A stretch of DNA of 64,000 bases from Planctomycetaceae bacterium (GTDB lineage: Bacteria; Planctomycetota; Planctomycetia; Pirellulales; Pirellulaceae): positions 1 to 64,000 of the forward strand of contig JABJJO010000042.1 in NCBI GenBank assembly GCA_018660825.1. The letters run 5' to 3'. Below, in pieces: positions 10,410-19,884 of the stretch (position 1 is the first letter of the stretch; each line of letters opens with the position of its first letter). The position numbers and the translations under genes are program-made. The notes under the pieces are model-generated. The model did no database searches. It was given only the letters and a program-made list of their open reading frames with translations, and was not told where the DNA came from.

Positions 10410-11123
10410 CTAAGCAAATATTTTGCATTTGGCGATACTCCGGTCCAAGACCAAGTGATAGTATTCTAATCGAGTGACCGCGTCATCAAGGACACCGCCG
10501 AATGATCTAGCTTCATCGAGGTATATCAAGGGTACGGGCAATTCGATAATATTCAAGTCAGCTTGGGCAGCTTGGACCCAGAGCTCTAACGGCATCGCGT
10601 AACCATTTTCGGTTGGTTTGAGTTTATCGAGTGATGCTGTGCGGTACGCCTTAAAGCCACAAAAAGCGTCGGTCAGTTTGATATTCAAACGTCGGCTTAG
10701 TTCAGCCGAAACGGTTTGATTGATTTTACGCCGCTGTTCAGGTGGTGGAGTGTCATCAGGGAATTGAGCGAGATAGCGGCTGCCGGAAACGATGTCGACG
10801 GATTTGTTACACGCCGCCACAAATTCGGGTATGCGTTGTGGTTCATGTTGGCCGTCACAATCAATGGTGACAATGATCTCAAAATCATGCTCCAACGCGT
10901 ACTCAAATGCCGTACGAAGAGCTGCTCCGTATCCTTGGTTCTCGGTATGTGTAACGATGCGGACATCATCGCGTTTTTGCAATTGCTCCGTTGTACCGTC
11001 GGTTGATCCATCGTCGACGACCAAAATGTCATCGCTATATTGTTTAACCAGGTCCAGCACTTCGTTAACGTATTGGACTTCGTTGAATACGGGTAAGGCG
11101 GTAAGAAAGCGTGGAGAGGACAT
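10410..11123 (-). CDS. Family 2 glycosyltransferase (DPM1/polyprenyl-phosphate type)
   Basis: 237 residues, soluble. The GT-A fold is evident from LTALPVFNE at residues 6-14, then ILVVDDGSTDGT near 34, and a metal-binding TIDCDGQH near 88, the pattern of dolichol/polyprenyl-phosphate sugar transferases. A later DAFCGFKAYR and MPLELWVQAA match the acceptor-side region of the same family. It would transfer a nucleotide-activated hexose to a lipid phosphate at the inner membrane face. The polytopic protein encoded further along the same strand could use such a lipid-linked sugar, but that is inference. No C-terminal membrane anchor is present and no Shine-Dalgarno is visible before the ATG. Confidence 0.8.
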   Translation of the reverse strand: MSSPRFLTALPVFNEVQYVNEVLDLVKQYSDDILVVDDGSTDGTTEQLQKRDDVRIVTHTENQGYGAALRTAFEYALEHDFEIIVTIDCDGQHEPQRIPEFVAACNKSVDIVSGSRYLAQFPDDTPPPEQRRKINQTVSAELSRRLNIKLTDAFCGFKAYRTASLDKLKPTENGYAMPLELWVQAAQADLNIIELPVPLIYLDEARSFGGVLDDAVTRLEYYHLVLDRSIAKCKIFA

Positions 11124-11328
11124 ATGTTTGTGGGGTGGGCCGAGTTATACGTAGTGGGAGGAAATCGCTGTGATTGAAAAATAAGTTAACCGTTGATATT
11201 CGTGATGACAACGGGTAATAAATTTTATTGTATCGCCTCCGAGGGACCTCTCACAGGCGGAGTTCACAAAGTAAGATAAAGAGGAACTTTACCAACAGCT
11301 ACGAAATTACTTTATAGGATGTCGCCCA

Positions 11329-12111
11329 TTGTTGAGAATCCGTCCCGCCGTTCGACTCGCTTGTTTCGGGCTTCCTTTCCGCAAGGCGCTTATTCAAGCT
11401 GCTGAGTTAGGGGCGGAAGCAGTGGAAATTGATGCGAGAAACGAATTTCCGTTGGGTGATATGAGTCAAACAGCGTTACGGCAAATACGTAAGCTCTTGG
11501 CGGATCAAGGGCTACGTCTTAGTGCGATATCGTTTAATACTCGTCGCGGCTATAACGTGATGGCTGATCTGGATCGCCGCGTGGCAGCCACTCGACAAGC
11601 GATGTTACTGGCATCGAATTTAGGCTGTAAAGTTGTTACTAATCGTATTGGAGTGGTTCCTGAGGATCAGGAAGATTTGAGTTTTACGGGTCTGCAACAA
11701 ATATTGGTGGATTTAGGCGAGTATGGGCAACGAGTGGGTACGTTGCTAGCCGCTCGGACAGGGTCTGAAGACGGAGAGGCGTTAGCGGCTCTATTGGCAA
11801 CTTTACCTATAGGCTATGGAGCGGTTGATCTGGATCCAGGTAGCCTAGTAATGAATGGTTACTCCGCTACGGAATCGACTCAGAGTTTAGCACCCTATGT
11901 TGTTCATATGCGTATTCGAGATGGGTTACGAGATATTGCTCGAGGGCAAGGTGCGGCTGCTGCGTTTGGAGCGGGGGCTGTGGATTTCGAGCAGTTGTTT
12001 GCGATGCTTGAAGAACAACATTACGCCGGGTATTTCACGGTCGACCCAGCTTCGTCGCGGAATGTTGTCGGCGAAGTGGCCACGGCGCTGCAACGCTTAC
12101 GTGCGATCTGA
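11329..12111 (+). CDS. Xylose-isomerase-like TIM-barrel protein
   Basis: 260 residues resembling the AP-endonuclease-2/sugar phosphate isomerase-epimerase superfamily: LACFGLPFRKALIQAAELGA then EAVEIDAR as first strand-helix pair, LRLSAISFNTRRG as second, and YVVHMRIRDG followed by a GAGAVDFEQLF motif late in the barrel. The metal-ligand pattern is incomplete (no clear Glu/Asp/His set), so catalytic activity is uncertain. The only in-frame start near the N-terminus is TTG at 11329; an ATG ten bases upstream is in another frame. The gene stands alone, divergent from the GT2 gene across 205 bp. Confidence 0.6.
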   Translation: MLRIRPAVRLACFGLPFRKALIQAAELGAEAVEIDARNEFPLGDMSQTALRQIRKLLADQGLRLSAISFNTRRGYNVMADLDRRVAATRQAMLLASNLGCKVVTNRIGVVPEDQEDLSFTGLQQILVDLGEYGQRVGTLLAARTGSEDGEALAALLATLPIGYGAVDLDPGSLVMNGYSATESTQSLAPYVVHMRIRDGLRDIARGQGAAAAFGAGAVDFEQLFAMLEEQHYAGYFTVDPASSRNVVGEVATALQRLRAI

Positions 12112-12292
12112 GCCACGAATCCGCTGTGCAGCTAACAGTAATGCTATGCGGTGGCTTTGGATTTTATTATTCTCAAGGAATGCGGATTCTACCAGTAATC
12201 CGATCTCGCAATTAAGGATGTTGCATTTACAGGTGAACAAGAGTCATAATGAAACGAGTGGTTATCAATCCAATTTAAGCAAAGGTTAGGCA

Positions 12293-12817
12293 ATGGCGAT
12301 GATTCAAAAATTGAAAACAATGCGTTGGGTTTGGGTAATGTTGTTGGTCGCTTTGACTTTACCGACCACGGTTACTGCGCAAGCTGAACCAATTCCCGCT
12401 CCCCAAGTCTCTACCGAAAAACAAAAGCTCTATGATTTGTTTGAAAAGAAAATGACAAACGTAAAGTTCACGGGTAACTTTACAGTTTTAGGCAAGCAAC
12501 AGGATAACCTACCGAAGGAGTCTTACACAATTGTTAGTGTTAAGAAACTCGCTGAAGGTGAATTGTGGCTATTTACTGCCCGCGTGCAATTTGGTGGACG
12601 TGATGTAACCTTACCAATGCCACTGCAAGTCCAGTGGGCAGGAACGACGCCAGTTATTACATTGACCAATGTGTTGATTCCAGGATTAGGAACGTTTAGT
12701 TCACGCGTGGTTATCTATAAAAACAAATACGCGGGTACTTGGACGCATGGGGATGTTGGCGGTCACTTGTTTGGCACGATCGGCCCCAACACAGATGCTG
12801 ACCCGAAAGCCCCTTAG
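12293..12817 (+). CDS. Small secreted protein of unknown function
   Basis: 174 residues. A signal peptide is clear: MIQKLK charged start, hydrophobic core WVWVMLLVALTLPTTVTA, and cleavage expected after AQA. The mature part is beta-rich with no Cys and no recognised motif; it has the look of small planctomycete secreted lipocalin-like proteins but I cannot assign it. The ATG at 12293 and one at 12299 are both possible; AGG lies just upstream. Confidence 0.6.
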   Translation: MAMIQKLKTMRWVWVMLLVALTLPTTVTAQAEPIPAPQVSTEKQKLYDLFEKKMTNVKFTGNFTVLGKQQDNLPKESYTIVSVKKLAEGELWLFTARVQFGGRDVTLPMPLQVQWAGTTPVITLTNVLIPGLGTFSSRVVIYKNKYAGTWTHGDVGGHLFGTIGPNTDADPKAP

Positions 12818-12869
12818 TGCAATAAGATTCGGACAGTCCCAGTAAATAATAGAAAAAACGAGCAACCCC

Positions 12870-13670
12870 ATGACAAATGTTGGTGATATTTGCAAAGCAC
12901 TCGGGCAGATTGCGCCAGTTTGTTTGGCGGCGGAGTGGGACAATGTTGGGTTATTAGTTGGTGACCGTAAATCTACCCTGACCCACGTCATGACGTGTTT
13001 AACCGTGACGCCGGAAACGGTGGCCGAAGCAATTGGCAAACAGGTTGGGCTGATCGTGACACACCACCCTTTCCCCTTCTCGCCTCTTAAAACGGTCACG
13101 ACTGATACCAACATTGGCACCATGCTCTGGCAACTCGCCCAAGCAGGTATTTCTGTGTACAGTGCGCATACTGCATTTGATTCCGCTAGCGAAGGTATTA
13201 ATCAACAAATTGCTGAGATACTCAATTTGAAAGATATCAAACCGCTTGAACCAGTTGACGATGTCAGTTCGCCAGTGACGGATGGCTTAGGAGTGGGTCG
13301 GTTTGGCATTGTTGAGTTTGCTTCGTTAGCGGAGCTCGTCAATAAAATAAAATCGACGTTCAATATTAAGACACTCCACGTAGTGGGAGATATCGAGCGA
13401 CCTTTGAAAAAAGTAGGGATTGCTTGTGGTAGTGCTGGGGAGTTTATTCGCTGTGCCTCACGTCAAGGATGTGACGTATTAATTACTGGCGAAGCACGGT
13501 TTCACACGTGTCTAGAAGCACGTGCGTTGGGAATCGCAATGATTTTGCTTGGACATTATGCAAGTGAACGGTTTGCCTTAGATAATCTAGCGGCAACCTT
13601 GGCAGACCAGTTTTCGGAGCTAACGGTGTGGGCTAGCACAGATGAAGAAGACCCGCTGACATTGCACTGA
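12870..13670 (+). CDS. Nif3-like dinuclear metal protein
   Basis: 266 residues with the Nif3/YbgI/YqfO pattern: AEWDNVGLLVGD near residue 23, LIVTHHPFPF with two His ligands near 67, VYSAHTAFDSASEGINQ near 95, GSAGEFIRCASRQGCDVLIT near 188, and a final LGHYASERFAL providing the His and Glu ligands. These residues bind two divalent metals in the family toroid. The biochemical role is unsettled; some members are annotated as GTP cyclohydrolase I type 2 homologues. The short version lacks the central insertion found in YqfO. No strong Shine-Dalgarno precedes it. Confidence 0.85.
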   Translation: MTNVGDICKALGQIAPVCLAAEWDNVGLLVGDRKSTLTHVMTCLTVTPETVAEAIGKQVGLIVTHHPFPFSPLKTVTTDTNIGTMLWQLAQAGISVYSAHTAFDSASEGINQQIAEILNLKDIKPLEPVDDVSSPVTDGLGVGRFGIVEFASLAELVNKIKSTFNIKTLHVVGDIERPLKKVGIACGSAGEFIRCASRQGCDVLITGEARFHTCLEARALGIAMILLGHYASERFALDNLAATLADQFSELTVWASTDEEDPLTLH

Positions 13671-13789
13671 ACGCACAATCTCAAGTAGTTTGTTATTGAC
13701 GCAGAGATTATTGGATTTGTACTATCTACGCACTATTCAAAGTCGTTTGTTCTTCGCGGTAATTATTTCACTCCTAGTCGAGTCATTCC

Positions 13790-14689
13790 ATGTACCAGTT
13801 GTACCGTTGTAGTGTAAGCTCGCGAGTACGTATCGTAACGACGGCTTGGATTTTGGTCGTGTTTGCTGCGCCGAGTCTGTTTGCGGAGGGATCTTTGCAG
13901 GGACTTACTGATGCCACGGGTCGGACTGGCAGGGCAACGGCACCCTCACCACCAGTCGCAAGCAATCGCCTCAATCATCAACATCATGATCATTATTATG
14001 ATGACGATGATTCTGCGAGTGAATTAGAGTTGTTTTTTCTTTCGAATATGGTCGCCGCTTGGGTTTTGTCATTGCCTGTGACGGTGCCACAAGCAATTTT
14101 TGGCGACGATCAAACCCCTGGGGGATTCATTAAGTATCCATTTGCCCGAGCGCACACTGGCAGCATGATGATGAATCCGATGCAAGGAGATGCTGTCGAA
14201 AGCAGTCACTTGCGGATTCGAGTGGATTACGCCGATAATTTTCTAACACAACAAAAAATCAGCACACATTTAATTTTTGAATCACGCAATCGCTTGGGAG
14301 TCGATGCGAGCTTTGATTATTTGCGCGAGAGCGTTGCCGTGGGTCAGCACGACCAATTGTGGATCGGTGATTTTAATGCGGTCTGGCGTTTTGCTCAGAT
14401 GGAAAAGGCACAGATGCGTATCGGCCTCGGTATGAATTGGCAGCGAGCGGCGGCGGGGACCGAAAAAGGAATTAACTTTACGTATGGTGGCGATTTCTAT
14501 CTGTCGAAGCCGCAAATAATATCGGCTGATCTCGATTGGGGTCGCTTGGGCAGTGCTGGTCTATTTCGTATACGGACAACTTATGGACGGCAAATTGGAC
14601 GTGCTAAGGTCTATGTCGGTTACGAGTATTTGTCGATTGGCAACTTTGAAAAAAACTTTTTAATCACTGGTATGAGTTTCGATTTCTAA
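13790..14689 (+). CDS. Secreted protein with His/Asp-rich segment
   Basis: 299 residues. The N-terminus (TTAWILVVFAAPSLFAEG) is a signal peptide. Shortly after, near residue 63, comes a cluster of five His, two Tyr and four Asp, a likely metal-binding or disordered linker, then one hydrophobic segment (FFLSNMVAAWVLSLP). The remainder is strand-rich with alternating aromatic residues (IRVDYADNFL, HLIFESRNRLGV, VYVGYEYLSIGNF) and ends in FDF. A terminal aromatic after regular strands suggests an outer-membrane beta-barrel, an inference. The stop overlaps the start of rsmE (TAATG), indicating translational coupling. Confidence 0.55.
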   Translation: MYQLYRCSVSSRVRIVTTAWILVVFAAPSLFAEGSLQGLTDATGRTGRATAPSPPVASNRLNHQHHDHYYDDDDSASELELFFLSNMVAAWVLSLPVTVPQAIFGDDQTPGGFIKYPFARAHTGSMMMNPMQGDAVESSHLRIRVDYADNFLTQQKISTHLIFESRNRLGVDASFDYLRESVAVGQHDQLWIGDFNAVWRFAQMEKAQMRIGLGMNWQRAAAGTEKGINFTYGGDFYLSKPQIISADLDWGRLGSAGLFRIRTTYGRQIGRAKVYVGYEYLSIGNFEKNFLITGMSFDF

Positions 14690-15447
14690 TGGTTCAGCGA
14701 TATTTTTCAAACACTCCGATTGGTCAGGCGACAAGTGTGTTGTTGCAAGGCAGTGAAGCCCAACACTTAACCCGTGTGATGCGCGGCAAGTGTGGTGATC
14801 GGGTCGAGTTGTTTGACGGCAGTGGTTGGCAGTGGAGTGCTGAAATTGAGGAAGTGGGGCGAAACGAAGCAACTCTTAAAATACTCAGGACGGACGAAGT
14901 CGATCTAGAACCAGCGTTGGCATTAACCGTTGGCATTGCGCTTCCAAAAGGTGACCGACAAAAATGGATCATTGAAAAGCTGGTTGAACTGGGTGTAACC
15001 ACAGTCATCCCTCTAACCACGACACGAGGTGTTGCCCAACCTGTCGATAAAGCACTTGTCCGCTTACGTAATCATGTCATTAGTGCTAGCAAACAATGTG
15101 GCCGCAACCAACTCCTTGAAATTGGCGAGGTAGCTTCTCTCGAGGCGTTTTTACAGCGCAAAGGGGAAAATCGCTATATCGCGCACCCCAAATCCGCACA
15201 GGTTCGAGATAATAATTCTGCCGCTGACACGTTAAATGCACACGAGATTGGCAATATTAGTATTAGAAATATTCAGGTTGAGTCGGGTACTGCGGTGGTG
15301 GCGATTGGTCCTGAGGGTGGATTTTCTACTGAGGAAATTGCAATAGCAGCTAAATTGCAGTGGGAAATTGTTGATATGGGGTCGCGTGTGTTACGCATTG
15401 AAACAGCCGCCTTGGCATTTGCAGCTCGATTATTAGTAGGGATTTGA
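14689..15447 (+). CDS. rsmE: 16S rRNA m3U1498 methyltransferase RsmE
   Basis: 252 residues. An N-terminal PUA-like domain (about 1-75, QHLTRVMRGKCGDRVELFDG) is followed by a SPOUT-fold catalytic domain. Diagnostic motifs are ALPKGDRQKWIIEKLVELGV near residue 84, ASKQCGRNQ near 131 and the SAM-binding knot AIGPEGGFSTEE near 205, then GSRVLRIETAALAF. Length matches the family (about 245). It methylates uridine 1498 of 16S rRNA as a dimer. Its ATG shares a base with the preceding gene's stop. Confidence 0.92.
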   Translation: MVQRYFSNTPIGQATSVLLQGSEAQHLTRVMRGKCGDRVELFDGSGWQWSAEIEEVGRNEATLKILRTDEVDLEPALALTVGIALPKGDRQKWIIEKLVELGVTTVIPLTTTRGVAQPVDKALVRLRNHVISASKQCGRNQLLEIGEVASLEAFLQRKGENRYIAHPKSAQVRDNNSAADTLNAHEIGNISIRNIQVESGTAVVAIGPEGGFSTEEIAIAAKLQWEIVDMGSRVLRIETAALAFAARLLVGI

Positions 15448-15490
15448 ATAACTTAAACAATTGGCAACCAAGGTCATTGTGGAGTGTTCG

Positions 15491-15518
15491 TTGTTTTGCT
15501 CCTTGAGTACAATAAAAT
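15491..15518 (+). promoter_or_regulatory. Possible promoter for the small membrane-protein pair
   Basis: TTGTTT at 15491-15496 and TAAAAT at 15513-15518 are 16 bases apart and about 40 bases before the ATG at 15555. The match is modest. Confidence 0.25.
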
Positions 15519-15554
15519 ACCCACAATATTTGGTATTATGAAAATGGAAATTAG

Positions 15555-16133
15555 ATGCCAGCGGTAGAAGAACACCTCGATTCGCTAAATGACGATTCTG
15601 GGATCGATCTCGATCTGAAGAATCCCTATGTCGCGGCGCTATTGGGCTGGATCGTTCCAGGCATGGGGCATTTCTACCAAGGCCGTACGGCTAAGGCGAT
15701 TACGATTTTCGTTGCGGTGACGACATTGTTCATTAGCGGCTATCAAATGGGAGGTGGAAAAGTAGTTTATTGTTCTTTCACTTCGGAGGATTTCCGCTGG
15801 CAATTTGTTGGCCAGTTCTTTTTAGGATCTGCAGCTGTACCGGCCGTTATTCAGAATCGTTCGTTACGTAGCCAGCAAGAGCAGGGTTCGACGGTGAGTT
15901 TGTTATGGAGCGGTTTTCTGGCTCCACCTACTAGCACCCGTGAGCTCAACGATTGGAATCATGATTACCATTCGTTTTTCCAAATGGGAACTCTATATAC
16001 ATTGGTCGCTGGGCTGTTGAACCTTTTCGCTATTTACGATGCGTATGGTGGGCCAGGTGTTTGGCACGATCCCGTGCAGCGCAGGAAACGACTTGCGGCT
16101 GCAGCAGAATCTGCGGGCGAGGAGGCGAGCTAG
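15555..16133 (+). CDS. Planctomycete membrane protein (DUF6677/TM2-like)
   Basis: 192 residues. After an acidic N-terminus comes NPYVAALLGWIVPGMGHFYQ near residue 24: a Pro-Gly-hydrophobic hairpin with GxGHFYxG as in TM2-type membrane proteins and, by my recollection, DUF6677. Three or four membrane segments follow, with a loop of about 55 residues and a basic C-terminus. The function is unknown. The next gene's ATG immediately follows this TAG, so the two are probably translated together. Confidence 0.55.
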   Translation: MPAVEEHLDSLNDDSGIDLDLKNPYVAALLGWIVPGMGHFYQGRTAKAITIFVAVTTLFISGYQMGGGKVVYCSFTSEDFRWQFVGQFFLGSAAVPAVIQNRSLRSQQEQGSTVSLLWSGFLAPPTSTRELNDWNHDYHSFFQMGTLYTLVAGLLNLFAIYDAYGGPGVWHDPVQRRKRLAAAAESAGEEAS

Positions 16134-16364
16134 ATGTTTCCTTGGAATCTTTTATTAGCGGCTATCGAACGTGATGCGATGTCGGGCATTGAACAGTTGT
16201 TACTGTTTTTTCCGTTGGTTTTGATTTCCAGTTTGGTTTATGGCGTAACACGGCATGAGCGTTGGCCTGTAATTTTTCGTGAAGCAGCACGAATGGCTGT
16301 TTGGTTCGGATTTTTTACGGGCTGCATGTTTATCGTCGTTTTCGCACTAAGCTGGTTCAATTAA
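16134..16364 (+). CDS. Small two-helix membrane protein
   Basis: 76 residues with two hydrophobic segments (LLLFFPLVLISSLVYGV and VWFGFFTGCMFIVVFALSWF) separated by a short basic loop containing RHERWPVIFREAARM. It abuts the preceding membrane-protein gene with no gap, which supports expression as a pair. No family recognised. Confidence 0.55.
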   Translation: MFPWNLLLAAIERDAMSGIEQLLLFFPLVLISSLVYGVTRHERWPVIFREAARMAVWFGFFTGCMFIVVFALSWFN

Positions 16365-16456
16365 GCGATTTTTCACTTTCTGGTGGTCGATTTAAGTCTA
16401 ATTTGACACAATCTATATTATTTATTGTCTAGTCATTTTGATTCGTTAGCTATTAA

Positions 16457-16488
16457 AATAGACGGTTGAAACTTTAATAGACAATTGA
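16457..16488 (+). promoter_or_regulatory. Two near-identical direct repeats upstream of trkA
   Basis: AATAGAC-GG-TTGA (16457-16469) and AATAGAC-AA-TTGA (16476-16488) begin 19 bases apart, about 50 bases before the trkA start. Tandem half-sites about two helical turns apart are typical of activator or repressor sites. A TTGACA at 16403-16408 lies further upstream, but no well-spaced -10 was found. Confidence 0.3.
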
Positions 16489-16536
16489 GCTGGCTTTTCC
16501 TACAAATCTTTTCCTGAAGGTTAATCTTTACTTCAA

Positions 16537-17925
16537 ATGAGAATCATTATTCTTGGCGCTGGTACCGTTGGTAGCTGGGTTGCTGAGACATTCAGCAAAG
16601 ACCACGAAGTTACGGTTGTAGACACAGATCTTGAGAGCATACGCGAGATGGACGGCAGCGATGTCCAAGTCTTGGAAGGTTCTGTTTGTGATCCGGCGGT
16701 TCTGTTTACGTCACATATTTCCAGTATGGAACTTTGCATTGCTGTGACTGGCGACGATGCCACGAACATTCTTGCAGCAAGCATGGCAAAACATATGGGT
16801 GTTCCGACGGTCATTGCGCGAGTTCAGAATCCGACGCTGTTGGACACGACAACGTTTGATTGTTCGGAGACTTTTGAAATTGATCGTTTAATTAGCCTTG
16901 AATCTCTTACAGCGGAGCACCTTGCCACCAAAATAAGGACCCCGACCTCGGAATTCATCGAACACATTGCCCAAGGTTCCATCAAGGCAATTGAAGTTGA
17001 AATTAGCGGCAAGAATAAGATGATTGGTCAGAGCATCGAAACATCAGGGCTGCCTGAAGGTGTTCACATCGGACTTATTCGTAGTAAGAATACAGAAACC
17101 GATCAGCGCGAACCACCACGAATCGCAGTCGCGGCTGATGTGCTTTGTGATGGTGATAAAATAACCCTTATCGGTGACGACGAACGTGTTGATGAGTTGA
17201 TTGACGAGATTTACAAGAAGAAAAAAAATAAAGAAGTGGTCATTGCCGGGGGCGGTCGAGTTGGTCAATGCTTAGCGAGAATCCTCCAAGCGGGTCCTTT
17301 TGATGTGCACCTCATTGAAAAAGACGAAACCAAAAGTAGGGAGTTGGCGGATAAATTACAGGGAGTCAAAGTGTTGCATGGCGACGCAACAACGAATAAG
17401 ACGCTAGCAGAATTAAGCATTGAAACGGCCGATGTCTTTGTGGCGTGTATAGGTGATGAAGAGAATAACATTATGGCTTGCGTCGAAGTGGACCATATTT
17501 TTAACGAGACGGAAAATGTTGTCCGGAAGGATAGGCGAGTGATGTGTGTTATTCATCGCAAGGACTATTCGGACATTGTCAAAAAACTGGGAATTGATGA
17601 AACCGTTAGCCCGCGTACCGCAATGAAAGATGAAGTGCATAAATATGTTGGTGAAAGCGCTGTTCGCTATAGCCAGCAGATTCGCGGTTCAGACATAGGT
17701 GTTTATGAAATATTGATTGAAGAAGATGCTCCCGCCATTGAACACGTGCTTGCTAATTTGGATTTACCTGTCGGTAGATGGCGGGCGGCATCACTGTCGC
17801 ATAATGGCATTGTCCGAGTACCACGTCCTGACGATCACTTTGAAACGGGTGATTATATTGTTGCGTTAATCCACGATGATGCCGTTGAAGAGGTCATCAA
17901 AATGTTTACGGGAACGGGACGATAG
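16537..17925 (+). CDS. trkA: Trk potassium uptake regulatory subunit TrkA
   Basis: 462 residues in the TrkA layout: two RCK units, each a Rossmann NAD(H)-binding domain plus a TrkA-C domain. The first dinucleotide loop is GAGTVGSWV at residues 6-14 with the ribose-binding acid in VVDTD. The second is AGGGRVGQCLA near 236 with the acid in LIEKDE. TrkA-C regions cover roughly 145-225 and 380-460. It is the cytoplasmic gate of the TrkH channel encoded three bases downstream, so the pair is surely one operon. Length is usual for TrkA (about 458). Confidence 0.93.
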   Translation: MRIIILGAGTVGSWVAETFSKDHEVTVVDTDLESIREMDGSDVQVLEGSVCDPAVLFTSHISSMELCIAVTGDDATNILAASMAKHMGVPTVIARVQNPTLLDTTTFDCSETFEIDRLISLESLTAEHLATKIRTPTSEFIEHIAQGSIKAIEVEISGKNKMIGQSIETSGLPEGVHIGLIRSKNTETDQREPPRIAVAADVLCDGDKITLIGDDERVDELIDEIYKKKKNKEVVIAGGGRVGQCLARILQAGPFDVHLIEKDETKSRELADKLQGVKVLHGDATTNKTLAELSIETADVFVACIGDEENNIMACVEVDHIFNETENVVRKDRRVMCVIHRKDYSDIVKKLGIDETVSPRTAMKDEVHKYVGESAVRYSQQIRGSDIGVYEILIEEDAPAIEHVLANLDLPVGRWRAASLSHNGIVRVPRPDDHFETGDYIVALIHDDAVEEVIKMFTGTGR

Positions 17926-17928
17926 CGA

Positions 17929-19854
17929 ATGAATAAACGGCTGATTGCTTATTACCTCAGTACAGTTTGTACATTTCTTGCTGTCGCGATGGGGTCTTGT
18001 GTTCTATTTGCGTTTCCTGTGTTGGGGCATCGCACCGGAGATGATTGGCAATCACTATCGTTTGAAACCGAGGGATTTCTGGGCTTACTTTTAAGTGTTG
18101 TTGTAAGCGTGGCGATTGGATTGATCTTAAGGCGGTATGCGGGTGATGATGTTAAATCGGAGACTCCTCGGCGCAAAGAGGCAATGGCAGTGGTCGGCTT
18201 GAGTTGGGTCATCGCTACGATTCTCGGAGCATTGCCGTTTTGGATTAGTGGTGTTCGCTATGCAGCTCCTCTGCGGCTCGACGCACCGGATCATATTGAA
18301 ATCTTCGATATGTCCATTGCGCCGAGGCAGCAATGGAAAGCACTAGATCAACCGGTTTCGGCAGATCAATTCGATGTACTCACTGCTTTGCTTGAAGATG
18401 ACTTACCATCCCAGGGAATGACATATGCTGAATTAAATACAGTCCTAGGCCGAGATGATTGTGGAAATATTGTTAAAAGCTTGGTTACCATTCCAGGGCT
18501 TAATCGTTGGTTGGCTGTTTCCAGTGAACTTGGCGGTTCGGTTCGACTTAAGTGGCTCAAGATGAAATTCGCGAATTCTGTCTTTGAATCTCAATCCGGC
18601 TTTAGTACGACTGGGGCCACGGTTATTAACAAACTAGAAGATCCTGGGTTAGTGCCATACTGTATTTTGTATTGGCGAAGTATGACGCACTTCTTAGGTG
18701 GCCTAGGGATCATTGTTTTGTTCGTCGTACTTCTGGGCGGCGATTCAGCGGGCAAAATACTCATGAAAGCCGAAATGCCCGGACCGTCCAAGGATGGTGC
18801 AACTCCTAAGATGCAAGATACGGCGCGACGATTTGGAATTTTCTATCTAGTACTCAATATCTTGCTAACGGTTCTTTTGATGTTCGCCGGCATGAACCTG
18901 TTTGATGCCATGTGTCACGCCTTTGGCACGATGGCCACCGGTGGCTTTAGCACTTACGACACCAGTGTTGGACATTTTGATAGTGCGACAATTGATTACA
19001 TTATTACGCTCTTCATGATTGCTGCAGGCACTAACTTCGCCTTGTTTTACACCTTGGTAGTCTTGGACAAATCAGGAAAAGATTTTTGGGTGTGGATTAA
19101 AGGGAAGTTGACGAGTATTTTCAGTGACATCGAATTTCGAGTTTACTTAGGAATTATTGTTTTTTCAACGATTGCGATCATGGCATCTGGGATGGTTGCA
19201 GGGGATTGGGATTTACCGGCCGATGCTGCGGCTGAAGATTCCATTGTGGCTGCAATATTACGTAGTATTCGATATGGCTTATTTCAAGTTGTAGCAATTG
19301 TGACCACCACAGGATTTGGAACACATGATTTTGATTCATGGAGCCAATTTGGTCGTTGCCTGATGTTTGCCTTGATGTTCATCGGAGGCTGTGCTGGCAG
19401 TACTGGTGGAGGGATGAAAGTTATTCGCCATGTCTTGTTTGTAAAGATATTGGGTCAAGAAGTTGAACACGTTTATCATCCATCCGTTGTCCGCCCGCTG
19501 AGGCTAGGCGGCGTGGTTTATGACAATCAAGAAATGCGGCGGAGTATTTTGGTCTACTTTGGATTGGTTACTATAATTTTTATGGCGAGTTGGCTCGCAA
19601 TTGTAGCATTGGAACCCAATAGCACTTGGCCGATTGACCAGACAGAAAACAAACTCATAGATTCAGCCAGTGCGGTGGCTGCGACGTTAAATAACATTGG
19701 CCCAGGTTTGGGAATTGTTGGAGCGACTAATAATTACAGCGACTATAGCCCAGCGAGCAAGTTGATTTTTACCTGGTTAATGATGCTTGGCCGATTGGAA
19801 TTATTTTCTATCCTCGTCCTCTTCTCATGGTCTTTTTGGAAACGATCTCGCTAA
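17929..19854 (+). CDS. trkH: Trk potassium uptake channel subunit TrkH
   Basis: 641 residues, longer than the usual 480-500. The four pore-loop filters are present: QSGFSTTGATV near residue 222, GTMATGGFSTYD near 335, IVTTTGFGTHD near 460, and ATLNNIGPGLG near 590. About ten membrane helices surround them. The extra length comes largely from an insertion of about 110 residues (about 108-215) between the third helix and the first pore loop. It is soluble, predicted extracytoplasmic, and contains acidic stretches. K+ translocation with TrkA is expected. A role for the insertion is unknown. Confidence 0.9.
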   Translation: MNKRLIAYYLSTVCTFLAVAMGSCVLFAFPVLGHRTGDDWQSLSFETEGFLGLLLSVVVSVAIGLILRRYAGDDVKSETPRRKEAMAVVGLSWVIATILGALPFWISGVRYAAPLRLDAPDHIEIFDMSIAPRQQWKALDQPVSADQFDVLTALLEDDLPSQGMTYAELNTVLGRDDCGNIVKSLVTIPGLNRWLAVSSELGGSVRLKWLKMKFANSVFESQSGFSTTGATVINKLEDPGLVPYCILYWRSMTHFLGGLGIIVLFVVLLGGDSAGKILMKAEMPGPSKDGATPKMQDTARRFGIFYLVLNILLTVLLMFAGMNLFDAMCHAFGTMATGGFSTYDTSVGHFDSATIDYIITLFMIAAGTNFALFYTLVVLDKSGKDFWVWIKGKLTSIFSDIEFRVYLGIIVFSTIAIMASGMVAGDWDLPADAAAEDSIVAAILRSIRYGLFQVVAIVTTTGFGTHDFDSWSQFGRCLMFALMFIGGCAGSTGGGMKVIRHVLFVKILGQEVEHVYHPSVVRPLRLGGVVYDNQEMRRSILVYFGLVTIIFMASWLAIVALEPNSTWPIDQTENKLIDSASAVAATLNNIGPGLGIVGATNNYSDYSPASKLIFTWLMMLGRLELFSILVLFSWSFWKRSR

Positions 19855-19884
19855 CAAGTTTTCGGTTCTCATTGGAACGAGACG

